Assembly (NCBI GenBank): GCA_020348305.1
Contig: CP070746.1
Span: forward strand, 6,097,313-6,157,735
DNA length: 60,423 bases
Source of the DNA: Desulfobacterales bacterium
Lineage (GTDB): Bacteria; Desulfobacterota; Desulfobacteria; Desulfobacterales; JAHEIW01
Direction: 5' to 3'
The notes under the pieces: generated by a model
The model's input: the letters and a program-made list of their open reading frames with translations, nothing else
Told to the model about the DNA's origin: nothing
The model's database searches: none
Position numbers and translations under genes: made by a program
Shown here: in pieces, positions 44,313-53,430 of the stretch
How the letters are laid out: each line of letters opens with the position of its first letter
Position numbering within the stretch: the first letter of the stretch is position 1

Positions 44313-45106
44313 ACAGCATCTTAGGTGATGTAGAGGCCAACCTCAAGAAGGTGGAAGCGCTCATGCGCTCAGCCGCCAACCTGAACGCCCAGATTGTACT
44401 TGTGCCTGAAACCTTTACAACGGGATATGATGTGGCCGACAGGCTGCCGCAAGTGTCCGACACCATTCCGGGTAAGGTGACCGACTTTTTGGGTAAATTG
44501 ACCCAGGAACTCAATCTTTATTTTTATGGAAGCTTTGTCGAAAGAAATGGAGACCAATACCATAACACTGGTGCTTTCATTGGGCCTTCCGGTGAGGTCC
44601 TGGCACGTTATCGCAAAGTCCATCTGTTTTCTGCGGAAAAAGAAATGTTTGTTGCGGGCGATGAACCGGCAATCGTCAAAACGGAATTGGGCACATTTGC
44701 TTTGACCATCTGTATGGACCTGCTGTTTCCGGAATATATCCGCGGTCTGGTCCTGAACGGAGCCGATTATATCCTCAACAGCACGGATTGGCTGCGCTAC
44801 GGCCCGTTGGACGAATGGGAATGGCACTACAAACAGATCAGGGCCCTGGCTTGTATTCGGGCATTGGAAAACACGGTGTGTTTGGCCATGGCCTGTCAAT
44901 GGGGCAAGGAAGGCGAGTTTACCAAGTTCGGTCACTCCTGTATCATCAGTCCATCGGGCAGAGTTCTGGCGGGTATTGAGGAAGGCGAAGGTGTGGTTGT
45001 GCAGGACTTGACGATTGAAGGCGTAAACGAGTGGCGCCAAATCGCCAGCTACCTCGAGGATCGAAAAGATCATCTGGATTTATATCGAAAGCAACTGGAT
45101 ATTTGA
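44282..45106 (+). CDS. Nitrilase-superfamily carbon-nitrogen hydrolase
   Basis: 274 aa. Catalytic triad: Glu in VLVPETFTTGYD (about 43), Lys in YRKVHLFS (about 111), Cys in LTICMDLLFPEYIRG (about 146). Members are amidases, carbamoylases or omega-amidases. GGAGGAAATTCATC precedes the ATG, which lies inside the 3' end of the ABC fusion gene (31-bp overlap), so the enzyme is translationally linked to the importer and probably acts on its substrate, releasing ammonia from an amide. The 45107-45333 gap that follows shows no gene and no clear terminator. Confidence 0.9.
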   Translation: MAIKVAITQMNSILGDVEANLKKVEALMRSAANLNAQIVLVPETFTTGYDVADRLPQVSDTIPGKVTDFLGKLTQELNLYFYGSFVERNGDQYHNTGAFIGPSGEVLARYRKVHLFSAEKEMFVAGDEPAIVKTELGTFALTICMDLLFPEYIRGLVLNGADYILNSTDWLRYGPLDEWEWHYKQIRALACIRALENTVCLAMACQWGKEGEFTKFGHSCIISPSGRVLAGIEEGEGVVVQDLTIEGVNEWRQIASYLEDRKDHLDLYRKQLDI

Positions 45107-45333
45107 AGTTTGAACTTGACTATTTGCATCTGTATTCGTTAATCACAAATTCTTTAAAAATTGTAAATGTCAAAGAAGATGGCCGAGTAAAAAGTCCTTT
45201 TTACTGAAATTTAGGAATTTAGGAATTACGAATTATTTCAACCTAGTACGAATTCAAAAAATTTGAGAATGTAAAACTTTTAGACCTTTTACGAAACCGT
45301 CAAGAAGGAAATATAACTCAAAGGTTGAGGTCG

Positions 45334-46098
45334 ATGAATGAGATATCGAAACAAGCGCGCCGTTATGGTATGATCGTCCTGGTCCATCTGGGAGTTGTCA
45401 TTCTGTGGCAGCTAGGGGTAAGCATCAGCAATATTCCTGATTATGTAATGCCATCTGCAGGGGCCACGCTGCTTTCATTGGGTGAAGACTACGGCTGGGT
45501 CCACAATACCTACGTAACTGCTGTCGAAGTGTTTGGCGGCTATGGCCTTGCTGTGGTCGTGGGGGTGAGTATGGCACTCATCTTTTCCTGGTTCAGGATC
45601 ATTGAGACGTTGTTCATGCCTCTCATGATCAGTTTAAACATGATTCCAAAGGTCGCGTTGGGGCCCCTTTTTATTGTCTGGTTATCCTACGGGGTGAGCA
45701 CCAACATTCTGGTCGCCTTCAGCATCTGCTTTTTACCGATTTTATTGACGATGGAGCGTGGCCTCAGGGAGGCTGATCCCGATCTTATTGATCTGGTGCG
45801 CACGCTGCGGGCGTCTCGTTGGCAAATATTCACAAAAATCCAGTTCCCCGGCTCATTACCGTACCTCTTTTCCGGTATGAAAGTCGCTGTAGTCCTTGCC
45901 GTTGCCGGAGCCATCGTCGGAGAATTTATCGCCTCAGAAGAAGGACTCGGCTATCTCATGTTGCAAGTCCAAGTCACACTGGACACCGCTGCCATGTTTA
46001 TGGCCGTGCTGCTCATTACGCTCGTAGGCGTCGTCCTTTACGGCCTTGTGCTGTTGCTGGAATATTTATTGGTTGGACAAACCGCTAAAGAAGTCTGA
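45334..46098 (+). CDS. ABC permease (SsuC/TauC/ThiX-like)
   Basis: About 254 aa, six membrane segments. The EAA loop is visible: VRTLRASRWQIFTKIQFPGSLPYLFSG. This BPD_transp_1 branch imports nitrate, sulfonates, taurine, pyrimidine precursors and aromatic acids. ATG at 45334 follows a GAGG box that is very close; TTG at 45325 is the alternative start. Partner of the ATPase 18 bp downstream. The binding protein that should complete the system is encoded convergently at 47082. Confidence 0.88.
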   Translation: MNEISKQARRYGMIVLVHLGVVILWQLGVSISNIPDYVMPSAGATLLSLGEDYGWVHNTYVTAVEVFGGYGLAVVVGVSMALIFSWFRIIETLFMPLMISLNMIPKVALGPLFIVWLSYGVSTNILVAFSICFLPILLTMERGLREADPDLIDLVRTLRASRWQIFTKIQFPGSLPYLFSGMKVAVVLAVAGAIVGEFIASEEGLGYLMLQVQVTLDTAAMFMAVLLITLVGVVLYGLVLLLEYLLVGQTAKEV

Positions 46099-46116
46099 AA
46101 ATGAAGGGAACCTAAA

Positions 46117-46929
46117 ATGAGTGAATCGTTTATTCAGCTCTCAGACCTCCGAAAAACCTTCAAAAGTCGGGGCGAGGAATTTCTTGCAGTTTCGGAAGTA
46201 ACCTTTGACGTGAAGGCAGGGGAATTAGTTTCGGTTGTGGGCCCATCCGGTTGTGGCAAAACAACAATTTTAAAGATCCTGGCAGGGATACATACCTATG
46301 AAGGCGGTTCGGTTAATATTGGAAGCCAAACCAATCCGTTTGATCCTTCAAAAGACATTGGAATGGTGTTTCAACAACCATTGCTATTGAAATGGCGCAA
46401 GATATTGGGAAATGTCCTTCTGCCAGCTGAAATTCTCGGCCTGCCACGCAAGGAAAGCCTGGACCGCGCGCGCTATCTTCTTGAAATGGTAGGTTTGCAA
46501 GGTTTTGAAGATAAATACCCCCATGAGCTTTCGGGCGGTATGCAGCAGCGTACCGCAATCGCCCGTGCGCTTATACATGATCCGAAACTCGTCCTGATGG
46601 ATGAACCATTTGGTGCCCTTGATGCCTTGACGCGCGAAAAGATGAACCTGGAACTCCTGCGCATCTGGAAAGAAAGCCGCAAAACGATTTTGTTCGTAAC
46701 ACACGGTATTCAAGAAGCGGTTTTCCTGGGCAGCCGGGTGATCGTTTTAACGTGCGGTCCCGCCCGCATGGCTGATAACATTACTATCGACCTCCCCTAT
46801 CCGCGACTGCTGGAAATGAAGACCCATGATGAATTCGGTAAATATACCCGCCTTATCTACAAGCATCTCGGAATGGAAGATTCAGAGGGTTCTCCAAGCG
46901 CGATAACTGAGGCGTGCAGAATTGATTAG
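46117..46929 (+). CDS. ABC ATPase (SsuB/TauB-like)
   Basis: 270 aa. Walker A GPSGCGKTT near residue 45, Q-loop GMVFQQPLLLKWRKI, signature LSGGMQQRTAIARAL, Walker B LVLMDEPFGALDALTRE, H-loop VTHGIQEAVFLGSRV. GAAGGGAACC precedes the ATG. It ends 70 bp before a strong bidirectional terminator shared with the convergent binding-protein gene. Confidence 0.93.
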   Translation: MSESFIQLSDLRKTFKSRGEEFLAVSEVTFDVKAGELVSVVGPSGCGKTTILKILAGIHTYEGGSVNIGSQTNPFDPSKDIGMVFQQPLLLKWRKILGNVLLPAEILGLPRKESLDRARYLLEMVGLQGFEDKYPHELSGGMQQRTAIARALIHDPKLVLMDEPFGALDALTREKMNLELLRIWKESRKTILFVTHGIQEAVFLGSRVIVLTCGPARMADNITIDLPYPRLLEMKTHDEFGKYTRLIYKHLGMEDSEGSPSAITEACRID

Positions 46930-46998
46930 AACCTAAATTGAGTGAAGCGTGATGGAGTCCGTTGTCGGTCGTCTGTAGTCCCCATTTTTGACCCACAA

Positions 46999-47036
46999 AA
47001 AAAGCGCATCCGCACACAGTGGCGGATGCGCTTTTT
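46999..47036. terminator. Bidirectional rho-independent terminator
   Basis: Perfect GC-rich stem GCGCATCCGC (47004-47013) / GCGGATGCGC (47022-47031) with an 8-nt loop, flanked by A5 on the left and T5 on the right, so it can end transcription from both the ABC ATPase (plus) and the binding protein (minus). Confidence 0.9.
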
Positions 47037-47081
47037 GATTCTGCTATGATCACACCTGTATAACGGTAAGAGCATAACATC

Positions 47082-48080
47082 TTATTTAGGCATTTTTATG
47101 CTCCGGTCCAGCATGTCGTTGGTATAGGCAGTTTTGATATCGAAAGGCGTTTTGAGGTTGAAATAGGTTTCGATCAGTTCATAGTCGCTTTCCATGCGCT
47201 CAGGATCAAAATACCCCAAGGCAACAGTTGTGGAGAACTTGTCCCGCATCAACTCATTTACAAGTCCCCAATTCTCTTTTTCATTATCAAATTTTAATCC
47301 CGTATTCGCACTAACCAGGGCTTCAATACATGGATCAGGGCTGTCAACACAGGTCTTAAACGCCTTTTGATTAACTTTCACAAAGGCTTTCACAACCTCC
47401 GGCTTTTTCTTTAGGTAATCACCATTAACGATGATCGAATTCCCATATGGATTGACACCATAATCTTTCCAGGGGAAGAAACCCATGTTGTCTCCAAGTT
47501 TAGCTTTGAAAATATGATGGATATTGTAAAAGCTGGTAGTCGCATCTATATCTCCATTCATGAGTGCTCCCAATTTTGCATTGGGCTGCACATTGACCCA
47601 GGTTACCGATTTGGGATCGATGCCAATCGATTTTGCCAGTGCCGGCCACATCTGACGAGCCGCATCCCATGAGGGATTGCCGATTTTCTTGCCAACCAGA
47701 TCTTTGGGTCCGTTTATACCGGAACTTAACAGCCAGTACATGCCATATGGCGAATTGGCATATATATTCATAACCGCAACGAGATTTGCGCCTTTTCCTT
47801 TGACCACAAGTGCAGTTCCCAAATCAGCCAGGCCGATGGGATTTTTCCCAACACCGGTGCGTTGCGAGGACATGCTCGAGCCTTTGCCCTGCTGGATTTC
47901 AAGATCAATGCCCGCCTCTGCGTACCATCCCTGCTGCAACGCATAAAAATAGGGGGCGTGATCACCGCCTGCAATCCAATTTAGAATGAACTCAACCTTT
48001 TCCGCAGCCTTGGAGGTGCTGATTCCGATTAACAATAAAAAAACTAAAGCCACGGCCAATATCAACCTGTAATATCTCAT
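47082..48080 (-). CDS. ABC substrate-binding protein (NMT1/THI5/SsuA-like)
   Basis: About 332 aa with a Sec signal (MRYYRLILAVALVFLLLIG..., cleavage near SKA-AEK). Mature motifs: VEFILNWIAGGDHAPYFYALQQGWYAEAG is the family opening (first strand and helix), then LGTALVVKGKGANLVAVMN. The ATG at 48080 has GGAGGATGAT. It is convergent with the permease-ATPase pair 45334-46929 across the terminator; with no other partner in view, it is the likely binding protein for that importer, expressed from a separate promoter. Ligand unknown (family: pyrimidine precursors, sulfonates, aromatics). Confidence 0.9.
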   Translation of the reverse strand: MRYYRLILAVALVFLLLIGISTSKAAEKVEFILNWIAGGDHAPYFYALQQGWYAEAGIDLEIQQGKGSSMSSQRTGVGKNPIGLADLGTALVVKGKGANLVAVMNIYANSPYGMYWLLSSGINGPKDLVGKKIGNPSWDAARQMWPALAKSIGIDPKSVTWVNVQPNAKLGALMNGDIDATTSFYNIHHIFKAKLGDNMGFFPWKDYGVNPYGNSIIVNGDYLKKKPEVVKAFVKVNQKAFKTCVDSPDPCIEALVSANTGLKFDNEKENWGLVNELMRDKFSTTVALGYFDPERMESDYELIETYFNLKTPFDIKTAYTNDMLDRSIKMPK

Positions 48081-48299
48081 ATCATCCTCCTTTGTTTGTA
48101 TTGCTTCTTCCAAAACGAATCAATTTAAGAATTATTCACCAAAATCAATTTTTTCTACCCTAACCGCAAAACTCTGTCAATTACAATTTCCAGAATTGAT
48201 TCTTTGGCGGCAAACAATTCAGGAGCGATACCGGCAACTTCCCCGGACGGCAGCGATTCCATAAATTCAAGCATTATTATTTTCCGTTTTCTAAGGGCA

Positions 48300-49094
48300 C
48301 TAAAGGCGTTTGATGTGAAACCCGCCATCGATATCGATAATCGCTCCGGTGGAGAATGGAAAGCTGCCGTCCAAAAGCGCAGCCGCCGCAAATCCGACAT
48401 CTTCAGGTGTCCCCCATCTGGCTTGCGGGACTACTCCATCAGCAATCAACTCATCGTACGTTTCTTTTACCGAAGCGGTCATGTCCGTGCCCATAATACC
48501 GGGACGCAGTTCAAAAACATGGATATTGCTGCCGGCCAGCCGGGTGGCCCACAGCCGGCTGGCCATGGAGAGCCCGGCTTTGGAGATACAGTAGTCACCG
48601 CGATTTGTAGAAGCAGTATCGGCCGAGATTGAAGTGACGAAAATGACGGTGAATCCGGCCTTCAAAAGGGATTTCGGCTTCTGCGTTAACCAATATTTAG
48701 CGACCCGCTGAGTTAAAAAGTAAGGACCTTGCAGGTTGATGCGCAGAATCTCTTCAAATGACGCCTCGCTGGCATTAAGGATATCTGCCCGCTGCCTGGG
48801 TGCTATCCCGGCATTATTTACCAGGGCATCGATTCGTCCCAGCTGCTGCAGGCTGGTTTCAATCAGCTTCTGGCGGTCGTCTTTTTTACCGATATCGGCC
48901 TGCATCGCAACGAACTCCTGGTTGGTCTTGGTTTTTCTCCGAAGGCAGTCGTCCACCGTTTTCTGCGCAGCTTCTGCATTGCCGGCAAAATTGATGATGA
49001 CCGAATAACCGCTCTCGGACAGCTTCAGGGCGATACCGCGTCCAAGCCCGCGACTGGCACCCGTGACGAGAATAACCGGTATTGAATCAGACAT
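48300..49094 (-). CDS. Short-chain dehydrogenase/reductase (FabG-like)
   Basis: 264 aa. NAD(P) motif VTGASRGLGRG at residues 10-20, NNAG (LVNNAGIAP), catalytic Ser in VTSISADT and Y-x3-K in DYCISKAG. The ATG at 49094 lies inside the 3' end of the upstream flavin-reductase gene (8-bp overlap), with GAGG upstream, so the two are coupled. Last solid gene of the minus-strand unit 51926 to 48300 (methyltransferase, flavin reductase, SDR). Substrate unknown; probably a hydroxy/keto intermediate of the compound handled by its neighbours. Confidence 0.9.
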   Translation of the reverse strand: MSDSIPVILVTGASRGLGRGIALKLSESGYSVIINFAGNAEAAQKTVDDCLRRKTKTNQEFVAMQADIGKKDDRQKLIETSLQQLGRIDALVNNAGIAPRQRADILNASEASFEEILRINLQGPYFLTQRVAKYWLTQKPKSLLKAGFTVIFVTSISADTASTNRGDYCISKAGLSMASRLWATRLAGSNIHVFELRPGIMGTDMTASVKETYDELIADGVVPQARWGTPEDVGFAAAALLDGSFPFSTGAIIDIDGGFHIKRL

Positions 49095-50454
49095 GATCCG
49101 CGACCTCTTTTCCAACCAGAGAAGGTTTGCCCTCTCTGAGCTTTTTATAAATGGGCCGATAAACTCCAGCGTCCTGCACTACGCAACCGGTTACACCGTC
49201 CAGCCGCATCAGCTCGGTGCATTTGCCGCAGGCAATGCAGCATTTCTTGCGGTCCAATTTTCCGTTATCAATGATATCTTTCGCAAAATCAGGATAAGCA
49301 AATGATTGGCGGCCGAAGCCGGCCAACTGAAACCAACCTTCCCGTATTCCCCCGGCGGCACAGGCGGCCCCGAACTCCCTCAGCCAGGAAAATCCAGTGG
49401 CTACAATCGCTACTTCGGGAACAACTTCTTGGATATCGCGGGCTATTTTCAGCATTCTTTCCACGGAATAAAGCTGGTTTTCCTTGGGTACATATGGACC
49501 GAAATCATAGGGCCGTCCGACATGGGGATTGTAATACGGGTTACCGGCACTGATATTGATCAGGTTTACGCCCCTGTCCCGCAACAATTTAGCCAGTCGA
49601 ATCGGTTCGGAAAGTTCAACCTGGTGGCAATTCTGCGCATTCACTCCCCAGCCGTATGGATGCGGAATCGAATCATAAGCATTCATGCGCACGGCGACAT
49701 CGATCTCGCAGGCCGGTTGTGATTGAATTTTCTCAACGATATTGATCAGAAAACGGGTCCGATTCTCAAAGCTTCCGCCATAGGGACCTTTGCGGGTGTA
49801 AGCCGATAGCAGTTCAGATATGAGATAGCGGTGGCAGCTTTTGAGATCGACCGCATCAAACCCGATCTCTGATGCCAGCAAAGCGGCCTCCACAAAACGG
49901 TCTTCCAGCGCCTCCAATTCTTGATCAGCTATGATCCGTTTTTGGGCAGAAATCTTACCTTCAAGGTGAGGATTGGAAATTGCAACAATCGGTTGCGGCT
50001 TTTCAGAGGGTTTGCTGTATCGGCCCGAATGGGTTAACTGCAGCACGGTATAAGGCCTGCGGTCTGAACCGTATTTTTTTACCGCAACGCTCAGCGTGTT
50101 CTGCAGCAGCGCTTTAAAATCTTTTGCAGTATCTTTGGAAAGTTGCAACTGCCGGGGGTTCGCCTTGCCCTCCTCAACAACGGCGGTCGCTTCAAACCAG
50201 ATCAAACCGGCTCCGCCCTCGGCAAAACGAGTATAACGGCGCCGGGTTAATTCTGCCGGACGGCCTTGTTCGTCTCCATCTGCTCCTTCCATGGGATGGA
50301 TGACCATTCGATTGGGAATCCGCTTCGATGAGATTTGCAGCGGCTGTTTGAGGACTTCGGTATCATCCGATAGCGGCAGATAAATTCCCATATTGTCCAG
50401 GGCTGTTTGCAAATCATCAATGGATGAAAATTTAAATTTCCTGTGGAGGTGCAT
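49087..50454 (-). CDS. NADH:flavin oxidoreductase, OYE family with 4Fe-4S motif
   Basis: 455 aa. The TIM-barrel part has RMVIHPMEGADG, LQLTHSGRYS, and the KGPYGGSFENRTRF block; the Fe-S ligands of 2,4-dienoyl-CoA-reductase-like proteins are in KCCIACGKCTELMRL...C (C-x2-C-x2-C-x11-C) near residue 410. It stops shortly after, lacking the C-terminal FAD/NAD domain of DCR (about 670 aa), so electrons must come from another protein or from ferredoxin. Likely reduces a conjugated double bond or acts on an amine (trimethylamine-dehydrogenase-like proteins share this barrel). Follows the MttB-like gene by 54 bp. Confidence 0.88.
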   Translation of the reverse strand: MHLHRKFKFSSIDDLQTALDNMGIYLPLSDDTEVLKQPLQISSKRIPNRMVIHPMEGADGDEQGRPAELTRRRYTRFAEGGAGLIWFEATAVVEEGKANPRQLQLSKDTAKDFKALLQNTLSVAVKKYGSDRRPYTVLQLTHSGRYSKPSEKPQPIVAISNPHLEGKISAQKRIIADQELEALEDRFVEAALLASEIGFDAVDLKSCHRYLISELLSAYTRKGPYGGSFENRTRFLINIVEKIQSQPACEIDVAVRMNAYDSIPHPYGWGVNAQNCHQVELSEPIRLAKLLRDRGVNLINISAGNPYYNPHVGRPYDFGPYVPKENQLYSVERMLKIARDIQEVVPEVAIVATGFSWLREFGAACAAGGIREGWFQLAGFGRQSFAYPDFAKDIIDNGKLDRKKCCIACGKCTELMRLDGVTGCVVQDAGVYRPIYKKLREGKPSLVGKEVADHV

Positions 50455-50507
50455 GATTTCCCTTTCTTTGGACAGATTTCAAGATCCGGGCTGCGGAAGT
50501 TTCATTC

Positions 50508-51926
50508 TTATTCAATGACTTGATTCAGAAACCGCTTCGCCATAACGTCCAGTTCCATGACCTGATCTTCGGTCAGATTGTTTTCAACCGTGTTTTGCAT
50601 CAGTTGTTGCGCCTTTGCTTCTGCTACAGCTGCGAGATCCTTGCTTCCTTGGCTTTCCCACTCCTCTCGGGTACGGCGCAAGAGCAGCTTGGGCACGAAA
50701 AGCTCGCTGCGGAAATGTTCGGCGGTATGCGACTGCTCCAGGAAAGATCCTGAAATCCCAACCTGTCTTATCAACTCCACGGCCAGGGCTTCATCGTTTA
50801 CCGTAAAACCTTGCAGATAACGATTTACGTATGCGATGATTTCATCATCAATGACAGCTTGGGCGGGTGAAAAGGTAAGCTCGGATTCCAGTTGGCCCAC
50901 AGACCAAATGTTGGAAACTCCGCTTTGCAAATGGGTTAGGAAACCGCATGTCTTTTCCAAGGCTGCCTGAGCATCCGGACACATAGATTCGGTTGAAACC
51001 CAGCTGGCCGAAGGCAAGTTATAAAAGCGGCCCATAATCGCGGCAATCAGGGCAAAAAGGTGGTTTTCAGGTCCGCCGGTTACCGCAATGCTGGTGCGCA
51101 TATCAAAGGTGTGGGCAAGCCCCAGATTAAAAACGCAGGGGCGGCCCGGTTCCAGGATCTGGTTGATGACAAGGCCGGCCAGAATCTCTGCCGTCCCTAC
51201 CGCTGCAGAACCGGCCAGTGTTACCGGACCGGATACACCGGCCATGGGCTCCCCGTTGATCGTGGCAGGAATACCGTGACCGGCAGAACGCCGAAAAATC
51301 TCCAACGCCAGATGTGTCCATCTCAGCGGGCCATGGGCCGTAAATCCCACGCTGAACCAGGGATAGTCGCCGACGACTTTTTTCATTTCAACCATCATAT
51401 CCGTTCCTTGAGGCGTAAAACAAAGGACCCGAATATGTTTTGCGGTATTTTCAGCAATAGTGCGAAGCCCCACCACATCGCGCGCTCGCGGCGGAACATC
51501 ATCGAGTGCAAAACCAAACACGGCATCGACATGTTCCAGTTGATCCAGAAGCCGTGAAACTCTCGCCATATCATCTTTGGTGAAAGGCCGGATGGCGTTG
51601 CCTTCGTACAGCTTTAAACCCGGAACAGACCAGATGACCGCCTCACTGGTGGCGCTGACCGGCGGGCCGTTTCCTTGCCGGTCGGCAAAGATAAATTCCT
51701 TAGGGCAAAGCGCGAGTTTTTCTTCAACCAATTCTTTAGGGAGCCGGATTACATTGGCAGCGGTGCCTTCTTTTGCGCCTGCATCAAGAAGCGTTTTGCA
51801 AATTTCATCATGATCCAATTTAATTCCCGGATCCATCATCAAATCGAGAGCAGCATGATGTATATTTTCAGCCACAGCCGCTTCGTCCACCCTCGCAACT
51901 CCTTTTCTCAGTCTCAAAACGACCAT
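50508..51926 (-). CDS. MttB-superfamily methyltransferase, non-pyrrolysine
   Basis: About 472 aa. Family features include GPVTLAGSAAVGTAEILAGL, and the barrel ending SGVSNIWSVGQLESELTFSP. No in-frame TAG occurs; the frame is continuous, so this is the non-Pyl group, whose characterised members demethylate quaternary amines (glycine betaine, proline betaine, carnitine-type) onto a corrinoid protein. No corrinoid (MttC-like) gene is in the window. The ATG at 51926 lacks a clear Shine-Dalgarno; the longer frame begins inside operator site C. First gene of the methyltransferase-flavin reductase-SDR unit. Confidence 0.88.
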   Translation of the reverse strand: MVVLRLRKGVARVDEAAVAENIHHAALDLMMDPGIKLDHDEICKTLLDAGAKEGTAANVIRLPKELVEEKLALCPKEFIFADRQGNGPPVSATSEAVIWSVPGLKLYEGNAIRPFTKDDMARVSRLLDQLEHVDAVFGFALDDVPPRARDVVGLRTIAENTAKHIRVLCFTPQGTDMMVEMKKVVGDYPWFSVGFTAHGPLRWTHLALEIFRRSAGHGIPATINGEPMAGVSGPVTLAGSAAVGTAEILAGLVINQILEPGRPCVFNLGLAHTFDMRTSIAVTGGPENHLFALIAAIMGRFYNLPSASWVSTESMCPDAQAALEKTCGFLTHLQSGVSNIWSVGQLESELTFSPAQAVIDDEIIAYVNRYLQGFTVNDEALAVELIRQVGISGSFLEQSHTAEHFRSELFVPKLLLRRTREEWESQGSKDLAAVAEAKAQQLMQNTVENNLTEDQVMELDVMAKRFLNQVIE

Positions 51927-51959
51927 TATGCTTTGTTCATTTGGGAAGTGACAAAAATT

Positions 51960-51976
51960 ATTCCGCATTGTGAAAC
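51960..51976. promoter_or_regulatory. Candidate IclR operator, site C
   Basis: ATTCCGCATTGTGAAAC (plus strand), related to sites A (7332) and B (15267); 11 of 17 positions are invariant among the three. Centred at 51968, about +22 from the predicted methyltransferase transcript start. Confidence 0.5.
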
Positions 51977-51996
51977 GCGGTATTATTTTCCGCTTC

Positions 51997-52025
51997 TATG
52001 TATTGTGCATGGATTTTTATGTCAA
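51997..52025 (-). promoter_or_regulatory. Promoter of the MttB-like operon
   Basis: On the minus strand TTGACA (52025-52020), a 17-bp spacer and TACATA (52002-51997). Operator site C lies downstream with its centre 57 bp from the first base of the -35, matching the geometry of the iclR and creatininase promoters (56 and 59 bp). Confidence 0.5.
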
Positions 52026-52173
52026 TAGGATTTCTCTTGACGATTCGCTGCATCTTGATTAATTGCAAAATAGAACTATCCTTTATTTTTCGTTGAAAAA
52101 AAAACCGTGAGATGTTGGTTGGAATAAGACTTTAAGTCGGATATATCACAAACCGGGAAGGAGAGACCCAACA

Positions 52174-53430
52174 ATGAAATACCCGCTGATGATCCGAATC
52201 AAGCAAAATTTTAACACCAACTCGATTAAGGATATACGCGCAGCAGTGCGTTCTGAATTAGCCAGAATTAAACTCCTGGAAATTATTGCACCCGGAAATT
52301 CTGTGGCAATTACTGCCGGCAGCCGTGGAATTGCCAACATTGCAACAATTCTGGCTGAAATAGTAAGGGAACTAAAAAAAATCGGTGCCAAGCCGTTTAT
52401 CGTGCCGGCAATGGGAAGTCATGGCGGTGCAACTGACGAAGGTCAGAAAAAAATTCTGGAACACTATGGGGTAACTGAAGAAGCTACGGGTGCTCCCATC
52501 AAATCATCCATGGAAGTGGTTGAAATCGGTATCACCCCTGACGGTGTGCCTGTCCTGATGGATCGGAACGCCTCTCAAGCAGACCACATCATCGTCTTCA
52601 ATCGCGTAAAACCCCACACCGATTTTAAAGGCGAAATTGAAAGCGGCCTCATGAAAATGATGGCCATCGGACTTGGCAAACAAAAAGCCGCCGATCACTA
52701 TCATAATGTATTTATGCGTCTTGGACATTACCACGTCCTTACATCGGTGGCACGCGAAATTATTCAAAAATGTCCAATCGTATTCGGCCTTGCTGTGGTT
52801 GAAAATCAAAGGGATGAAACAGAAATTATTCAAGCCATCCCGGCAAATCAGATTGAAGAAACCGAGCGCGAATTACTCATCAAAGCCAAGGCGTTGTTAC
52901 CTCAAATCCCGTTTGATCCGATCGACATTCTCATCGTGGATGAGATGGGAAAAGATATCAGCGGAACCGGAATGGATCAAAATGTGATTGCGCGCACAGT
53001 CATTCCATACCATCAGGTTCCTACAACCCCTAAAATCACCCGAATTTTTGTAAGGGATTTGTCAGCAGGCTCGGAAGGAAATGCCACGGCCATCGGTATC
53101 GCCGACTTTACCACCAAACGGCTGGTGGACAAGATTGACCGTCAGGCTACTTATATGAATGCCATTACATCCTCATGTCCGGAGGCCGTGCGGATACCCC
53201 CGTATTATGACATCGATCGGGACGTCATTGACACCGCCCTCAATACGATTGGAGACATCGAGCCGGCAAAAGCTAGAATTGTTCATATTTTAAATACGTT
53301 GAAGCTTGAAGAAATGATGATCTCCGAGGCCATGCTTCCTGAAGCCGAGCAAATGGATAATGTGAGCGTTATCAGCTCACCCGGCCAAATGGAGTTTGAT
53401 GCACACGGAAATCTGATCTCCGTTTTTTAG
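52174..53430 (+). CDS. LarA-like (DUF2088) nickel-pincer-type isomerase homologue
   Basis: 418 aa. The N-terminal domain shows GSHGGATDEG (His83), then VKPHTDFKGEIESGLMKMMA (His148, Lys152) and KAADHYHNVF (His175, His177), a His/Lys arrangement like the nickel-pincer site of lactate racemase LarA. Members racemise or epimerise alpha-hydroxy acids and sugars. AAGGAGAG precedes the ATG. Divergent from the MttB-like operon across 247 bp with operator site C, so both may share regulation. The genes that build the pincer cofactor (larBCE) are not in the window. Its stop overlaps the convergent HAD gene by 4 bp. Confidence 0.8.
   Translation: MKYPLMIRIKQNFNTNSIKDIRAAVRSELARIKLLEIIAPGNSVAITAGSRGIANIATILAEIVRELKKIGAKPFIVPAMGSHGGATDEGQKKILEHYGVTEEATGAPIKSSMEVVEIGITPDGVPVLMDRNASQADHIIVFNRVKPHTDFKGEIESGLMKMMAIGLGKQKAADHYHNVFMRLGHYHVLTSVAREIIQKCPIVFGLAVVENQRDETEIIQAIPANQIEETERELLIKAKALLPQIPFDPIDILIVDEMGKDISGTGMDQNVIARTVIPYHQVPTTPKITRIFVRDLSAGSEGNATAIGIADFTTKRLVDKIDRQATYMNAITSSCPEAVRIPPYYDIDRDVIDTALNTIGDIEPAKARIVHILNTLKLEEMMISEAMLPEAEQMDNVSVISSPGQMEFDAHGNLISVF

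Noticed and set aside
48155..48274. 39-codon frame (MLEFMESLPSG...) after the SDR gene on the minus strand
   Set aside because: Only a weak ribosome site and no known similarity; too short to support. It could be a small tail gene but there is nothing to show it.
50508..51926. Pyrrolysine-containing trimethylamine methyltransferase
   Set aside because: The frame has no internal TAG; it belongs to the non-Pyl branch.
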